Source: Chaenocephalus aceratus
Taxonomy: Eukaryota > Chordata > Actinopteri > Perciformes > Channichthyidae
DNA length: 64,000 bases
Assembly (NCBI GenBank): GCA_023974075.1
Contig: CM043797.1
Coordinates: forward strand, 62,001-126,000
Reading direction: 5' to 3'
The notes beneath the pieces are model-generated. The model searched no databases, had not been told where the DNA came from, and was given only the letters and a program-made list of their open reading frames with translations. A program made the position numbers and the translations under genes. Position 1 is the stretch's first letter, and the number at the start of each line of letters is the position of its first letter. Positions 11,181-21,169 of this stretch are shown in pieces.

Positions 11181-12350
11181 CTGTAAATAAGTGAAAGATA
11201 GGCACGACATTAAAACATTATCGACTCATTTCCATTCATCTATCAATGGGACACAAATCTGAACATTAACACGACTTTATTCAATTCATTAGCCAGCAAT
11301 GAAAATAAAGACATTATTAGCCCCATATAACATGTTAGGGCCTAAAAGCAATTGATCACAGAGCAATAATTGATAAAAATCTACTAACACATTGACTGTT
11401 GGCATGCTATGTGTGCAGCAGCCATCAGCATATCTCATCCAAGGAAGAAAGCTGATGAGCACAGTAGGACTGTAATGTTAACTATATTACAAGTTGGCAT
11501 CCTCATTTTGTTTCATGAATGCCATGGTAGCGCTGCTCCTCTGTTCCAAATACGACTTCTCCTAACTCTTACTCTGAGCATTTATCTTTTGATGGTGCAG
11601 TAAATAACAGTCTACAAACTATGGCTTAAATAATATAGAGACGCATATGTTTCAGTTTCTGGAATGTGACTAATCTTTCACAGCATTAAGAAAAGTACAA
11701 TACTGTCACAGGCCCAGTGTACATGTATTGTTTCCCTCTACAGCCAGACACAGAAAGTGATTGTGATATGAAGTACAACTTGCCATTTTGGTTGGTGGGG
11801 AGGACGGAGGATCTCTCTCGGGCTCAGGGTTACAAGCTACTTCACAGGGAGCCTGAAATTGTAGCACAAAAAAAAGACACCGTTGTCACCTTGGTAGTGG
11901 TTTGATCCGACTTGTGTGCTGCAAAGGTTTATCAGTTATGGAGGTGTGCACATGCTGGACGAAGGCAATGATCTAATGTCTAGTCATGTCAACAGGTTGT
12001 AAATCATCTGTCCTTACAAGGACTGCTGTCCCTACAAGACACCCTGTAACCAGACGGCCTTTATCTTTCTGTGTAGAATGACATTATACAAAAACCTTTC
12101 AATGTTGTCATTTTTAACTCCTGTTAAAATCACCTGTCCTTACAAGGACTGCTGTCCCTACAAGACACCCTGTGACCAGACGGCCATTTTCTTTCTGTGT
12201 ATAACATTTAACCCGTTTCCATTTGACCCAAAGTATGGGGAAACGGAGCCCCCTACCAAGACGATAGTCCTGGTAAAACAGCTTCAATCTATACCGGTCA
12301 GCGACGCGCAACGTGCCAATGTGTGGAAAAAACAATGCATTGAAACTTAC

Positions 12351-12422
12351 CATCTTGTCCCCTGATGTGTTAGCAGTTGTACGATGTTCGGTCGCAGCCT
12401 CTCGTGTCCCACCACATACTTC
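12351..12422 (-). CDS. Small 24-codon exon, copy 2 of a duplicated exon
   Basis: 72 bp, phase 0 on both sides, acceptor TTTACAG, donor GTAAGT. It starts EVCGGTREAATE and ends TSGDKM; no known domain. It is nearly identical to 11109-11180 (one residue differs, R/Q) because both lie inside a 1.24-kb-spaced tandem duplication. Either or both can be spliced in without shifting the frame. Confidence 0.65.
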
Positions 12423-12619
12423 CTGTAAATAAGTGAAAGATATTATTGACTCTTTTGTTATTAATCAGGTGAAATTCAGAAAATAATGTTAACACAGTAC
12501 ACATTTTTTACTGAAATAAATCAAATCTGCTTAACTGAGCTGAGTCGTAGTACCATGGAGAAAAATGCAAACTATTTCCCTGTCAGTTAAGCAATGCCCT
12601 AAAGAGAACATAACCTCAC

Positions 12620-12812
12620 CTTTAAGCGCCAGGGCCAAGCAGAATCCCCATAGTTGTACGTTATCTCCTCCTCAGGGAATATTTCCTTTACAGAATATAG
12701 GCACAAGTGTGGGGTTCCTTTGACAATGATTTTTTTCACTCTGCAGTTTGGATTCCTGTGATTATCATTTGCAAGACGTCCAAGTGTTCCATCCTCTTTT
12801 GAAGCATTAATG
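12620..12812 (-). CDS. SET domain exon 2 (catalytic core: NPNC and YNYGD)
   Basis: A 193-bp exon; acceptor TTGTCTTGCAG, donor GTGAGG. It contains INASKEDGTLGRLAN, NHRNPNC (matching the NHxxxPNC SAM/active-site motif) and EEEITYNYGD (matching the catalytic Tyr motif). In known SET enzymes these bind S-adenosylmethionine and position the target lysine. All core motifs are present, so this part could be active if expressed. The exon ends in phase 0 after PWRLK. Confidence 0.9.
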
Positions 12813-12957
12813 CTGCAAGACAAATACAACATCATGTATCAACTTCATGTATCATGACAGAAAAGCACTGAATTCATACAAGAAGTCACTAGGAAACTAC
12901 ATACATCTGATAATGGTCAAATATCCATTTGAGGTAATCAACAAGCAGCAAACTCAC

Positions 12958-13099
12958 CAAAAGTGCATTCCAGACCAGTTGAAATCGAATAAGAAGATGT
13001 TATTTTTGACATCTAGATCTTCACTTACACCCAATATTCCACGGTACTCCACCACAAAAGTTGACGGTGCAATATATTCCCGTGTAAAAACACCACGTC
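12958..13099 (-). CDS. SET domain exon 1 (GRGVF ... FVVEYRG)
   Basis: A 142-bp exon between acceptor CTATTGTAG and donor GTGAGT. It reads GRGVFTREYI and FVVEYRG, the SAM-pocket entry and first conserved strand of SET proteins, then NIFLFDFNWSGMHF. The last codon is split (TG|C, Cys) and joins CINASKEDG in the next exon, equivalent to CIDAT in SET8-like enzymes. Confidence 0.88.
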
Positions 13100-13331
13100 C
13101 TACAATAGCAAAAAAAAATGCATTAACATTTACCTATACCCAATTATTTGTAAATATTTGCCATGAGTGTGTTAGATGCCTAACACTGTTATCCACACAA
13201 GCTTCATCCAAGTTAGCCTCTGACATGTAAAGTGCATTTCAGGTAAATAGCGGAGTAAAATTGTTTGATCAGCACGCACTCCTTTCTGCAATGAAGCTCC
13301 ACAGTGATATGCACAAGGTGTTGGTTAACAG

Positions 13332-13381
13332 TACTTTGAAACGCTTAACATAGTGATACTTTGAAACGCTTAACATAGTGA
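13332..13381. repeat. Tandem 25-bp duplication
   Basis: TACTTTGAAACGCTTAACAT plus AGTGA occurs twice in exact tandem (13332-13356, 13357-13381), within intron 1 of the SET gene. Confidence 0.9.
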
Positions 13382-13592
13382 TGCCAACACTGCTAGGGTT
13401 GAGGGTAGCTGTGATTTGACTATATCCAGGGGTGAGTTCACGATGAGATCACGATTATTTACTGGTATGAAGTGACACATTATTTTATATTGCATTTCAT
13501 TTAAATGTAAATAAACAGAGCACTGCTTTAATCAGCATGTTCTGTCTAATGTTCAGATCAGATGTTGCAACATATTAGAAAATACTTGTTAA

Positions 13593-14540
13593 TAGGGATG
13601 CACGATAATTATCGGCCCGATAATTATCGGTCCGATATTAGGAATTATGACGTCATCCCGATAAACCCGATACCAGTATTAATAGCCCCGATAATATACA
13701 ATATATTTTTTGGGTAAAAAAAAAGAAAAAAATACTGCGGTGTGGGTGGATTGGGATGAGGGGCGCTTGTTTTTCACTCGGCTCCTCCCGTTTTGCCAGT
13801 ACTGTGGTATTAGTGGTTTAGGAAGAGGGGAGTTCTTCACAAATCCAGCGCTCCCTAATACTTCTAACCTGATCAGTCACCTGAAACATCGCCATCGCTA
13901 CGATGGTGTGTTAAAAGCGTACAAAGACAATAATACAATACAAAGTGTGTGTGTGTGTGTCTGCGCGCGCGCGTTGGAGCTATGTGCAACTCAAGGCATA
14001 TGCTCGAACCGGAGCTGCCTGGACGCTGCAATCATGTTGCGGAGTGTGCTGACTTTTCCTACAATGTCCCACTGTCTGGCTTCCTGCATCAAGTCAAGTG
14101 CTCGGCGCAGTTGTGGCGAAATGTCGCTCCTCTGTTTTCATTTAAACAGCTCCGTATATCCGTTAGCGCAGCTAGCTAGCACCAGATGCTAACAACAACA
14201 ATGCACGTAAGGTCTCTCTCTCGCTCGCTCGGACCACACAAACACACACCCTCCCGCTCCTCCAGATGGCCAGTCGGTGCCTGCCGGTGAGCGTGGAAGT
14301 GTGGTCTGCCACAAGCGGGCGGCAGGAGCGGGGCTGTCAGCATCAGCTTGTAGATGGTATTTTAAACTCGATGCGCTCTGAAACTACGGGGCGGCCAAGG
14401 TAAAAAAATACACATGCGTTAATCACGTTAAAATAATTAGTGGCGTAATTTTGTTTTTTTATTATCGGTTATCGGTATCGGTCTTGAGAAGCAGGAAGTT
14501 ATCGGTATCGGTTTCAAAAAACCAATATCGTGCATCCCTA
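13593..14540. mobile_element. Non-autonomous hAT transposon with BED-finger remnant, 948 bp
   Basis: Ends TAGGGATGCACGATA and TATCGTGCATCCCTA are perfect inverted repeats. The flanking 8-bp duplication CTTGTTAA is exact (13585-13592 and 14541-14548). Many ATCGG/CCGAT subterminal repeats lie at both ends. The plus strand at about 13710-13920 encodes CQYCGISGLG and TSNLISHLKHRHR, the C-C-H-H pattern of a BED zinc finger that forms the N-terminus of hAT transposases; the catalytic part is missing. It includes a short (GT)n at about 13945. It is inserted in intron 1 of the SET gene. Confidence 0.92.
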
Positions 14541-14773
14541 CTTGTTAAGCAATAGTACTTTGTTCATATACAAAATAAAATGTTAAAGTTAAATGTACCA
14601 TTATTGTGCACTGTCATAATTAAGAAGCTAAATTGAGAGGATAGACAATGTTGTGCTATCATAAGTTCTGTTGTACACATTTGATTTCAATAAATGATCA
14701 TATGCATGGTTAAAAAGGCTTCATGATATAATAATAAGGGCCGGGTAGTTTGCTAACCCTGCCAAACAACCCT

Positions 14774-14813
14774 GGCACTGAGGAGAGGCTCTGTGAAGCC
14801 TCTCCTCAGTGCC
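14774..14813. repeat. Perfect 17-bp hairpin
   Basis: Arms 14774-14790 and 14797-14813 are exact reverse complements around the loop CTGTGA. It lies in intron 1 of the SET gene. The adjacent minus-strand frame 14753-14950 is open but not recognised. Confidence 0.85.
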
Positions 14814-15119
14814 CTGGGGTGCATGGAGCAGACACCTTCACCATGGCTCCCCAAAAGTGTAGTCAAAGCATCTCTAAACTCAGCGGGTGTCAGGCAGTTT
14901 AGGACACAATTGATGTGGTATACAGTGTTGTTTTTCAATGAGAAGGGCACACATTTACATATTACATATCCTGAAAACGTACATTGTTGAAAATATGTGA
15001 GGCTGATGACCTAAGAGCAATGGCTAAAAGGTCAGGGTTCCCTGTGTGCCCAGTTTGACCATATTAATGGAACAATGCTATACGGTCTTTGATACTACAT
15101 ACTGTATGAGATAGCTTAC

Positions 15120-15233
15120 CTTTAAATGTGTTGATAAACCTGGCCTCTAGGAAGGGTTTGTCTCTGCCCAGAATTATATGGTCTATTGCATCCTGTTCAG
15201 GAGTCTTTCTCCTGCTCCTTTGTGTCATCCTTG
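15120..15233 (-). CDS. Exon with start codon: N-terminus leading into SET domain
   Basis: Acceptor TTTTTTTAG before 15233, ATG at 15226-15228, donor GTAAGC at 15114-15119. It encodes a basic start (MTQRSRRKTPEQD) and then EARFINTFK; the split Gly codon completes KGRGVF with the next exon, the classic entry of a SET domain. The ATG is the first in the exon, in frame and near the acceptor, which supports it as the start. Confidence 0.8.
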
Positions 15234-15666
15234 CTAAAAAAATAAAACAGAGAACAGGCTAAGTTTAATGTACCAAAGCATGGTTAACAATAACATCTCT
15301 TGGGGTAAAAATAGACGCATTAGAAAAAAGAGGGGTGCAATATGAGGCATGATACACTCTTCCATTAAGGATGGTAGTTAATAAGAATGAACAACATTTG
15401 TAATGTTCATAACATTGAAAAATAAATATTTCGACGGGACAAGTCCCGGAACATCGTTCTGGAGTAGAGTGCACCAGCTGGGTACAGAAAAACAACATCA
15501 GCCGTTAGCTGAGGCTCAAGCTCACAGCTCCTCATATTTGTTCAGAAACTAGACAAAAAGCTTAAAGCGAGCTGTAGTGGAAATGCGCCATAAGTCGGAC
15601 GTAGCTAAGCCAGACGTTAGAGTTAAGACCTCCTTTTTTACGCCGAGCTGGTGCACTCCACTCCTG

Positions 15667-16807
15667 AGAGGCTTCTCAATACTCAAATTTCCCCTCCTCG
15701 ACTCCCCTCCTCGATACTTAGACCCGCCCACAGGAGATGCGAGCGGAGGACCGAGGAGGGGAACCGAGGAGAGAGGAGGGGAAGCAGCAGACGTTTAAAG
15801 AAATGAGAACTCCTCTCCTCTGAGCGGTCATATTAAAGCGACGTCCGTTCATTATTACGTGGCAACAGCTGCATCATCTGTCGAGTGTTTTGTCATATTT
15901 TATAATCTCTGTTAGATCAGCTGAACATTGTTCCCCCACATATTTACTTTGAATTCATTGAGAGTGCGGTATAATGAGACAATAACAGGCTACAGATGCG
16001 GACACACACACACAAATATATTTATATAAATATATGCAATTTAAAGTATGAGAGCACTCTCATAATAACGTAACACAATCAGAGACTGGATATATCCCCC
16101 CCCCCCCTCTCTGGTCGCTGAAATGGGGAATTGAAATTACGGGCCAAAAGTTGTATTTGCAAGTATTAAAAGTAAGCAGAGGACACCAAACCAACTGAGA
16201 CCTGTCTGTCCGCCGCATCTGCGCACTGTACAACACACACCTACACACTGTACAACACGCACCGACACTGTACCACACACACCTACAGCTCCTAACGCAT
16301 AATCAGGCTACAGCCGTTGTGTATTTTATTATGTGAAGCACTAAATGGTCTTAGAAAAATATCGACTCTTTGTAGATATCTACTAAACTAAAGCAAATAA
16401 AGAGAGTAGGTCTGTTATACTGAGTGATATATATTTTACACACTGCTCTGCTTTCTGCACGGGCCTCACAGCTGTTCTCACTGTAAACATCGCGTTGCGA
16501 TGAGAGCAGTTTCTAAAATAATATCCAGGGGATGCATGCAGAGCTGTCATTGGCTGAGATAAGTCCGGCCGTGCGTCACGCCTCCACCGTTCCCGGAAAT
16601 GCATCCGCGGAGGAGCCGTGGAGGAACCATCAGTGTATCCTCGGTTATAGCTCCTCCAGAGAGCCTCCTCGACGCTCGATCCTCGGTCTCGGTGTGCATT
16701 TAGAGAAATGAGACGTCCTTCAAAATGGCGCGCTGAAATTCATTTCCGGGTCACTACCGGAGGACCGAGGAGTCGAGGAGGGGAAATTTGAGTATTGAGA
16801 AGCCTCT
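15667..16807. mobile_element. Non-autonomous DNA transposon with 39-bp perfect TIRs, Harbinger-compatible
   Basis: The first 39 bases (AGAGGCTTCTCAATACTCAA onward) are repeated exactly in reverse complement at the right end. A 3-bp CTG flanks both sides (15664-15666 and 16808-16810). Three-base CWG duplications are known for some fish Harbinger elements, so that superfamily is suggested but not proven. The interior has many GAGGAG/CTCCTC motifs near the ends, a poly-C tract at about 16091-16101, and no transposase. Confidence 0.75.
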
Positions 16808-17474
16808 CTGGTGTGCTCCGACGGCCGTGCACCTACAGTCAACAGCTTCGTCTGCATGTAACCTTAACCTACAGGTGCATGAAACGCTGTACGTTTCATT
16901 TGCAAAACACGGTAGTCCGCTCCTCCATGCATGCACAGATCATGCACTGAGGAGCCGCTCCGTTGAAACCGCATGACGGCTGCACGGGTGTGAGAGCTAC
17001 ACAGTAAGACACAGCACACATCTGTCTTACCAGCATTTTAAAGTCAATTATTTACTCAAAAACAGGCCAGTAGTATAACTAGTAATCAACACACATGAGT
17101 GGGCATAAATAGTCAGCCTTTTAATACCACATTGCATTTAATTCAGTTGTAAAGTCATTACCATGTGGTTCATGCTAAGCTAAACTGTGCTAACTGACAG
17201 CATAGCTAAAGGTTAATGTAACGTTTCCAGTAAAATGCAGTCTCTTGGTAGGATTAACTTACTAAATAACTAACTAACTTCATCCTATAATTGTTTTTAA
17301 ACACACGAAACGCGATGGGGAGGTTGCCTCGTGGCGTACACTGAGCCGGACAAACAAAGTAATAAACAAACAGCTGCAGTTTTGATGCTAGGCTGTAGCT
17401 GGCCACCAAACAAACATTTAAATCCTTTTAAATGAAATATTTTGTTTCAAATACATGGTAAAAATATCACTTAC

Positions 17475-17565
17475 CAGTTTTGGTTAAAAGTCCGAATTGC
17501 CGTCAGCGATCTCCTCAGCCATGTACTACTGCTACGGTTTCTTGGTGAGACATTGACCGAAAACT
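17475..17565 (-). other. Candidate 5' non-coding exon of the SET gene
   Basis: A consensus donor GTAAGT (17469-17474, minus strand) follows AAAACTG. An ATG at 17520-17522 opens a 12-codon uORF (MAEEIADGNSDF) that stops before the donor. The next acceptor downstream on this strand is that of the start-codon exon at 15233. This is inference; no transcript evidence is available. Confidence 0.35.
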
Positions 17566-17690
17566 GAAAGACCAATCCCTGATGAGAACCTGCCCGCGTG
17601 AAGACTGCTGGCCAATCCCTGATGAGAACCTGCCTGATTGACGCTTTAGCCGCCCAATCAGTGAGCAGGTGTGTCCAGCCAATGAAAAGC
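17566..17690 (-). promoter_or_regulatory. CCAAT-box cluster, candidate promoter
   Basis: Four CCAAT boxes occur at 17572, 17612, 17654 and 17679 (ATTGG when read in the gene direction). The first two are in 23-bp direct repeats (17572-17594, 17612-17634). Spacing of 25-42 bases is typical of NF-Y-driven, TATA-less promoters. It lies immediately upstream of the candidate 5' exon. Confidence 0.4.
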
Positions 17691-17978
17691 GCTTATTTTG
17701 TGTAAAACGAGAGGGAAATGTGTATGAAACGGCAATATCATGAATCGGCTGTACGAGCGTTTTATACACAATGAGCACACACAAATATACATTAGAAATA
17801 AGGTATAGGCGGTTTATAAGGACATACCGAGAAAAAGCGGGAGGGTTTTATTTACATGTTGATAAGTGCTTCTACACTGCGCGACTTGTGAGGACACCAG
17901 TTTTGTCTTCACAAGTCGAAATGTCCTTATAATGCTGGTGTGTATCCATGCGAATTGTCCTCATAATCTGGCCGTACC

Positions 17979-18026
<48 letters not shown>
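17979..18026. repeat. (AC)n microsatellite
   Basis: An uninterrupted AC run. Shortly after it, at 18050-18069, is a 20-bp perfect palindrome centred on GGTCCGGACC. Confidence 0.95.
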
Positions 18027-18028
<2 letters not shown>

Positions 18029-18394
18029 GCCGTATCTACCATTGAGGTCACCGAGGTCCGGACCTCGGTAATATTTTACGAGCTGTGCATAACAAAACTT
18101 GTGAAATAATTGCACTAAACGGGGTTCTTTGTAGTACTTCCATTTACTGACCATGGGGGCGCTGCATAACTACGTAGCCTCGATTAAAGCAAAGAAGAAG
18201 ACGACATGTATCAACAAACCTCCCTAGCCCTGTATCGGAGCAGCGGAGGAGTGATGAAGTATCTAGAGATCTGAGTCCAGCGGGCTGCTTGTGTTTCTGT
18301 TCATCAGGACATCATATGACCAGCAGATCCTGTGTGAACGCACTACGTTACTCAGTGGACGTCCGACAACATGCACACTAACTTATATTGCAGC

Positions 18395-18712
18395 TATAGG
18401 CTATGGCCGAGGCTATATACAGGACGGTCCTGGACACAACGCCAAATGGCTATATACAGGACCGTCCTGTACACAGCTCTCTGAAATGGCTATATACAGG
18501 ACGGTCCTGTATATAAGGTCTCTGAAATGGCTATATACAGGACGGTCCTGCACAGAAGCCCTGAAATGGCTATATACAGGACGGTCCTGTATATAAGGTC
18601 TCTGAAATGGCTATATACAGGACGGTCCTGTGGATAAGATATATGAAATGGCTATATACAGGACTGTCCTGCAGCTAACGTCAAATGACTATATACAGAC
18701 CGGGCTATTATA
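18395..18712. repeat. Minisatellite of ~40 bp units built around a palindrome
   Basis: Eight or so units contain CTATATACAGGACGGTCCTG, most followed by TATATAAGGTCTCTGAAATGG or a variant. The core is a near-perfect palindrome, so each unit can fold. A shorter array of the same unit lies in reverse orientation at about 19738-19832. Confidence 0.85.
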
Positions 18713-19737
18713 GCATGCTTAAGCAAGTTTCGCGGGTGGTAATGTAGGGATAGGATTCACAGATAAATATTCTCACGACAACATTATTTTTAATGAGTTT
18801 CCCCTCAATATAAAATTGTGGCAATTAAATCTATTTCCATGCCAATTGCTTAGCTTTTTATGCTGATTTCAGTCTTTTTTTTGGCTTATCTTTTTATATT
18901 GTTTCAATCATTTTCTACTTTATATTTTCCAATGCACAATGTTTTACTTGTAAAGGATATCACTGCATACTTTAAAGACTACTCGGTTTTATTAAAACTG
19001 AAGTTTTTTTTTTAAAGAATACGCCGACATTTCGTTGACGTGTAGTGATTTTGCATTGAAAGCAACACAAATCATTTATCGGCTACGCCGGCATTTTTAT
19101 TTTAGAAATCGGAGAAACCGTCTTTTGAATTGTATGTAGTATGCTGTACATTTTTGTAATTTATCCTGCTGTAAACGTTAATTGTACACCAATTATATCC
19201 ATATTTCTGCAGACTACATAAAAAGCGACTCGATTTTTCTGCCGATAAAGACGTGAAAATCCCATGAAATGTCAGGTTTCATTTCTAAAATTGGTGAAGG
19301 TCACCCTCTGGTTTCTAACTGGAACACCTTTGATACCTTATCTTGTCATTTCGTAAATCCAAGTGCTGGCCCCTTGCCACAATACAATCTATTTTTACCA
19401 GGCAATTAAATTAATATCACATTACATTAACGGTGGTTAGGTTTTGAATTTGGCCTGTGATCAATCTGTTATTGTCGTTTTTGCTTAGAATACTATATAT
19501 ACAAATAACCAAATTAGTGGCAATTTATAAGTTAACGGGTGAGGCGTGTTAACACCGGTTGATCTTCAGCGCGACCTTTTAAACATAACAAGTATTAGCT
19601 CTTCCATGAAGCTTGTCTACCGCTAGCAAATTATGTTTTTGTTATTAAAAAACAAAAGTTAATGCCAGTGAAGTAATATTCGGAGAATCAAAGCCTATCG
19701 ACCATGCTGCAATGATTTTCATGGTTGAACCCGTTAA
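18713..19737. other. AT-rich spacer between the two palindromic arrays
   Basis: About 1 kb without a coding frame, splice-like exon or recognised element; it is flanked by the two inverted minisatellite arrays and may be the body of one element. Confidence 0.5.
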
Positions 19738-19832
19738 AGCTGGTCCTGTATATAGCCATTTCAGAGACCTTATATACAGGACCGTCCTGTATATAGCCAT
19801 TTCAGAGAGCTGTGGACAGGACGGTCCTGAAT
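19738..19832. repeat. Inverted partner array of the 18.4-kb minisatellite
   Basis: Three units of GGACSGTCCTGTATATAGCC followed by ATTTCAGAGA, the reverse complement of the 18.4-kb unit. Confidence 0.8.
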
Positions 19833-19835
19833 AGC

Positions 19836-20078
19836 CACTCCCGTTGTTGTTAGCATCTGGTGCTAGCTAGCTGCGCTAACGGATATAAGGAGCTGTTTAA
19901 ATGAAAACAGAGGAGCGACATTTCGCCACAACTGCGCCGAGCACTTGACTTGGAAGCAGACAGTGGGACGTTGTAGGAGAAGTCAGCACACTCAGCTCAG
20001 ATAGTGCAACATGATTGCAGCGTCCAGGCAGCTCCCGTTCGAGCATAATATGCCTTGAGTTGCACATAGCTCCAACGA

Positions 20079-20163
<85 letters not shown>

Positions 20164-20396
20164 ATTTGTATTGTATGAGAGAGGTTCCAGGTTGTTGTGT
20201 TTAATGTTCATGAGAATATTTGTCATTGTTCAAATGATAATAAACATTTGCATAAAGCATATTTGTCCACTCATATGTTGATAAGAGTATTAAAAACTTG
20301 AAAAATATTCCTCTAAGGTTCATTTAGAACAGATCAAAAATGTGCGATTAATTTGCGATTATCGCGATTAACTATTTTAATCGACTGACAGCCCTA
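19836..20396. mobile_element. hAT fragment related to the 13.6-kb element
   Basis: Bases about 19836-20080 are an inverted copy of about 13975-14200 (shared TAGCATCTGGTGCTAGCTAG). The right end reads CGACTGACAGCCCTA, preceded by multiple ATCGCGATTA/TTAATCG motifs, an hAT-like terminus. A (AC)n run at 20079-20161 interrupts it. The left terminus was not found. The right end abuts a LINE fragment, so this is the intruder there. Confidence 0.65.
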
Positions 20397-21150
20397 GCAT
20401 TTACCTATAGAAACAAAGTTGTTTCTGTCCTTTAGGTAGGATTCAAACCAATTTAGAACTGTTTCCGAAAGTCCCACCCAGTTTTCCAGTCGGTCTAGTA
20501 ATATGCTGTGGTCAACAGTGTCAAACGCAGCACTGAGATCTAATAATACTAACACTGAAGTTCTGCCACTGTCTGTGTTTAAGTGGATGTCATTAAAGAC
20601 CTTTACACGAGCAGTCTCAGTGCTGCGGTTTGGACGAAAGCCTGACTGGAACACATCGAAACAGTTATTTAAATGCAAGAAATTACTCAACTGTTTGATA
20701 TGGGCCTGTAATTGTTCATTACTGAAGCATCTAGATTATTCTTTTTTAAGAGCGGTTTAATGACTGCAGTTTTCAGGGCCTGTGGAAAAATACCTGAGTG
20801 AAGAGATTTGTTTACTATATGAAGTAGATCTGAGGCCATGCAAGACAAAACATCTTAATCCTGTTGGAATAATATCAAGGCAGCAGGAGGAGGATTTCAG
20901 AAGTTGTAAAATGTCCTCTAGGTTTTTATCATTAATCTGATGGAACTGTGTCATGGTGTCTGAATTGATGTTAAGTGGACACAGAGACAACACATTTGCT
21001 GTACCTGATGCAGAGGCACTGACTGCTTGTCTGATTTTCTGAATGTTGTCAGTGAAGAAGGCAAAATCATTGCACGCCCTGGACTTTAGACTGTATGTGT
21101 TTACACAGTGAGGCACAGACATTTACATTTGGTTTGTGTTTTCATTTTAT
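20397..21150 (-). pseudogene. LINE reverse transcriptase fragment
   Basis: On the minus strand, bases 20690-20397 encode SGFRPNRSTETARVKVFNDI, then LVLLDLSAAFDTVDHSIL and LSETVLNWFESYLKDR, RT motifs typical of L2/CR1/Rex1-like LINEs. Bases 21122-20757 encode the upstream thumb-side region (KNLEDILQLLKSSSCCLDII) in other frames. Frameshifts separate the pieces. The 3' part of the LINE is missing past the hAT end at 20396. Confidence 0.75.
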
Positions 21151-21169
21151 TTGTTTAATGAAATGTTGC

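Larger units (their letters stand above)
10531..12443. repeat. Two near-identical ~670-bp direct repeats spaced 1.24 kb
   Basis: Copy 1 is about 10531-11197 and copy 2 about 11769-12439; the offset is 1238-1242 bases along the whole length and differences are few. Each copy holds one 72-bp minus-strand exon and an inner duplicated stretch of about 80 bp (CTGTCCTTACAAGGACTG at about 10770 and 10890 in copy 1). The remainder of each copy has long plus-strand open stretches but no recognised domain. The intervening 11198-11768 is unremarkable intron. Confidence 0.85.
5455..15233 (-). pseudogene. SET / PHD-like / C2H2 / tyrosine-recombinase-like fusion gene, 13 coding exons
   Basis: The model was built by hand from GT-AG sites and phase. 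Exons run from 15233 down: 15120-15233 (ATG at 15228), 12958-13099, 12620-12812, 12351-12422, 11109-11180, 10062-10164, 9801-9853, 7648-9716, 7251-7391, 6788-6835, 6380-6430, 5819-5869, 5455-5502. Phases agree at every junction. Domains in order: SET (histone/protein lysine methyltransferase fold), a cysteine cluster of PHD spacing, acidic linker, two C2H2/C2HC fingers, a recombinase-like domain with R-K-R-H-Y, and an acidic then basic tail. A nonsense codon (9000-9002) and a frameshift near 8745 interrupt the largest exon, so this copy is broken unless those are assembly errors. From memory, similar multi-copy fish proteins exist; I know of no assigned function. A nuclear chromatin role is an inference from the domains. 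Confidence 0.8.

Noticed and set aside
14753..14950. 65-codon minus-strand frame in intron 1 of the SET gene
   Set aside because: Part of it is created by the 17-bp hairpin; no splice borders in a compatible phase were found, so it was not added to the gene model.
19836..20396. Complete hAT element between 18.0 and 20.4 kb
   Set aside because: The right terminus at 20396 is clear, but no matching left TIR or 8-bp duplication (GCATTTAC) was found, so only a fragment is claimed.
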